DNA of 25,321 nucleotides. It comes from G021776435 sp046756245. GTDB taxonomy: Bacteria > Pseudomonadota > Alphaproteobacteria > Caulobacterales > Parvularculaceae. The stretch spans positions 1 through 25,321 of the forward strand of contig JBHHVZ010000039.1 of the NCBI GenBank assembly GCA_046756245.1, given 5' to 3'. Positions within the stretch are counted from its first letter, which is position 1. Each line of letters begins with the position of its first letter. The notes beneath the pieces are model-generated. The model was not told where the DNA came from and searched no databases. It saw only the letters and a program-made list of their open reading frames with translations. Made by a program: the position numbers and the translations under genes. Below, in pieces: positions 23,852-25,321 of this stretch.

Positions 23852-24808
23852 TCATTTGTTCTCCGTCGCCCAACTCGATCGGTCCGCAAGCGCGCTGAGT
23901 TCTTCTGCGGTCTTGGGTTGCGCATGGCACCTGCGACAATCGGACACCGGGAAGGCGACTTTCCCGTGGCACACGCCGCATTTCCGGCCCAGCAGAATGC
24001 CAGCCATGCTAATCTGATTGGCCCCTTTCTGAGGCGTGAAAATTTCATCGTGACAGTTTGAACAATCAAGCCACTGCGTATGCTGCAGATGCGGATAGAC
24101 CACGTTCGGCATGCTGCCTTTGACTTGGCGGATAATGACGAGGTCCAGCAGGAATGGCTCTGCGTTCGGATCGTCAACTTTATAGCGTGGGGCGATCTTT
24201 TCCTGCTCAAGCGCCTTGACCCAATCGACTTTGTTGCCGTCGCTGGTTTTTGGCAGCCCATCGAACGCCGCGCTCGGCCATTGCAGCAAACCCGTTCCCG
24301 GATTTGAAGGGTCGTGAATGCCGTCCCGGGCGGGCGGCGCATTCGGCGCGCTGGACGGTTTTTTCAGAAGGCGGTTGAAACTGTTCGCGCCGGTCGGCTC
24401 AGAAGCGGCGGCTGCAAGAACCGTTTGCGATGGCTGCGAAGCGCTGCGGGTTTCGTCCGAAGCCGAATTCGGCGCGTCAACCGCCGTAACAACGACTATC
24501 GGAGCCGGATCGGCGTCGGCTTTTTCAACATCCGGTTCGTTGGGCGCCGGCTTGGCCGCCTCAGCAGGCGCTGCAGCGGCTTCCGAAAGGTTGGCCGCCG
24601 TCAGCGTCGCGGCGGGTTTGACGTCCTCGCTCGCAGGCGACGCGTCTACAAAGGCTGCTGTTCGCGCCGGTTGTAGTTTGGCTGTTTCTTCGCCGCCGCC
24701 AAAAAGCGCGCCCCTGCCGGAGACAAAAACGGCGGCGGCGACAACGGCTCCAATCAGAGCGAATGTGGTGATGCGGCTGCCGAGAATCTTATCCAATTGT
24801 TTCGACAT
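23852..24808 (-). CDS. Membrane-anchored triheme c7-like cytochrome with Ala/Pro linker
   Basis: A 318-residue protein in three parts. An N-terminal helix (about 12-32) acts as a membrane anchor or uncleaved signal. A long Ala/Pro/Glu-rich, probably disordered linker covers about 40-170. A C-terminal domain (about 215-300) has three haem sites: CSNCH at 249, CGVCH at 277 and CRRCH at 291, with VVYPHLQHTQWLDC supplying distal histidines. Spacing and the segment NQISMAGILLGRKCGVCHG resemble triheme c7-type cytochrome domains. The linker could let the haem domain reach across the periplasm from the inner membrane. It would be a natural first periplasmic carrier, but no quinol oxidase subunit is nearby to feed it. 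It precedes the helical paralogues by 35 bases. Confidence 0.87.
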   Translation of the reverse strand: MSKQLDKILGSRITTFALIGAVVAAAVFVSGRGALFGGGEETAKLQPARTAAFVDASPASEDVKPAATLTAANLSEAAAAPAEAAKPAPNEPDVEKADADPAPIVVVTAVDAPNSASDETRSASQPSQTVLAAAASEPTGANSFNRLLKKPSSAPNAPPARDGIHDPSNPGTGLLQWPSAAFDGLPKTSDGNKVDWVKALEQEKIAPRYKVDDPNAEPFLLDLVIIRQVKGSMPNVVYPHLQHTQWLDCSNCHDEIFTPQKGANQISMAGILLGRKCGVCHGKVAFPVSDCRRCHAQPKTAEELSALADRSSWATENK

Positions 24809-24830
24809 CGTATTTTTCTTTCTCTTCAGC

Positions 24831-25241
24831 CTATTGCGCGACGGGCGCGACGAGTCGATCCGTCGTGCTGTTGTGAACGCGCGTTTTCATACCGGGGCGG
24901 CCTGAATGACAAAGCACGCAGTTTTCGACGCCCCACGCAATGACGCCGTTATGACAGGCGCCGCAATATTCACCGTCAAATATCTTGAGCATATTTATGT
25001 CATTCCCGCCCGCCTTGAATTTAAAACCGAGATCGGAATGGCACACCTTGCAGCGGAACCGGATCCGGTGAAACCAATGCGGAAAGACGACCGGCCGCAT
25101 GCCCGCCTCGTCCGAATAGTTGTTGATCACGACGTCTCCATATTCTGCGCGCGCATCGGGCGCGAGCAACGCCATCGCCGTAAATGCTGCGGCAAGTCCC
25201 GTGACGTAAATCCCGAACAGGGCCTTTCGCCGGCCAGTCAT
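24831..25241 (-). CDS. Secreted triheme c7-like cytochrome
   Basis: A small (136-residue) periplasmic cytochrome with a signal peptide (about 1-32, cleavage after ARA) and three CXXCH sites: CKVCH at 64, CGACH at 93 and CVLCH at 108. PVVFPHWFHRIRFRC provides histidines of the kind that ligate haem in c7-type domains, and NDINMLKIFDGEYCGACHNG parallels the same region of the anchored triheme protein downstream, so the two are homologous. The mass and haem count suit a soluble electron shuttle. The ATG at 25241 is preceded by GAGGATGAGAATGAG. The gene starts 17 bases after the end of the partial gene at the window edge and ends 22 bases before the anchored triheme gene. Confidence 0.88.
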   Translation of the reverse strand: MTGRRKALFGIYVTGLAAAFTAMALLAPDARAEYGDVVINNYSDEAGMRPVVFPHWFHRIRFRCKVCHSDLGFKFKAGGNDINMLKIFDGEYCGACHNGVIAWGVENCVLCHSGRPGMKTRVHNSTTDRLVAPVAQ

Positions 25242-25258
25242 CTCATTCTCATCCTCTC

Positions 25259-25321
25259 TTATCGTCCGCCCAAATTCCTCTGGATACGGAACATGAAAAG
25301 GTTCCCGAGGCCCTCGTCTTC
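25259..25321 (-). CDS. C-terminal fragment of an unidentified protein (window edge)
   Basis: On the minus strand an open frame enters from the right edge and stops at TAA (25259-25261), leaving 20 codons that end with NLFMFRIQRNLGGR. The stop lies 17 bases before the start of the secreted triheme cytochrome, the same spacing seen elsewhere in this run, so it is probably the next operon gene. The alternating aromatic/hydrophobic pattern NLFMFRI resembles a terminal beta-strand of an outer-membrane barrel, which would fit a porin-cytochrome conduit, but the closing residue is Arg rather than the usual Phe, and 20 residues are too few to identify a family. Confidence 0.45.
   Translation of the reverse strand, partial: EDEGLGNLFMFRIQRNLGGR

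Noticed and set aside
1..25321. tRNA, rRNA, CRISPR, insertion sequences, integrase or attachment sites
   Set aside because: None seen on reading both strands. There are no transposase or integrase motifs, no regularly spaced direct repeats and no tRNA-like cloverleaf that I could support.

Overview
The window is GC-rich, densely packed bacterial DNA with no RNA gene, insertion sequence, CRISPR array or integrase that I could recognise. Base and codon use look uniform by eye. The gene content suggests a Gram-negative proteobacterium, most likely an alphaproteobacterium. The reasons are CcmF, CcmG, CcmH and CcmI as separate proteins in one operon, a HemN-type coproporphyrinogen dehydrogenase, and many signal peptides and envelope proteins. 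The genus cannot be read from the sequence.

Layout, left to right. (1) 146-6471, plus strand: glycerol kinase glpK, then a TSUP-family exporter joined by a TGATG overlap to a compact molybdenum cofactor operon, moaA-moaD-moaE-moaB-moaC-moeA. (2) 6468-11121, minus strand: ccmF-ccmG-ccmH-ccmI, part of the System I cytochrome c maturation pathway (haem ligation and apocytochrome handling). Its last gene overlaps moeA tail to tail by 4 bases. ccmABCD and ccmE are not here. (3) 11122-11355: a divergent control region with an FNR-like palindrome and a nested inverted repeat. (4) 11356-12711, plus strand: hemN, oxygen-independent haem synthesis. (5) 25321 down to 12736, minus strand: thirteen tightly packed genes that run off the right edge. 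In transcription order these are: the last codons of an unidentified protein, a secreted triheme c7-like cytochrome, a membrane-anchored triheme c7-like cytochrome with a long Ala/Pro linker, two paralogous exported helical proteins of unknown function, an NHL beta-propeller, an 11-haem cytochrome, ResB-like and CcsA/ResC-like proteins (System II cytochrome c assembly), a TPR-thioredoxin fusion of TlpA/ResA type, two paralogous seven-bladed periplasmic propellers, and a Sel1-repeat protein.

The most interesting region is block 5. It encodes 17 predicted c-type haem sites on three proteins together with its own System II assembly pair and a thiol reductase, a few kilobases from a System I operon. 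I infer a multiheme electron-transfer module, perhaps moving electrons across the periplasm or outer membrane, that carries dedicated maturation factors. No catalytic subunit, quinol dehydrogenase or complete outer-membrane porin lies inside the window, so donor, acceptor and direction of electron flow are open. Molybdenum cofactor synthesis, haem synthesis and cytochrome c maturation beside it suit a life style with low-oxygen or anaerobic respiration. That link is inference from gene content only.
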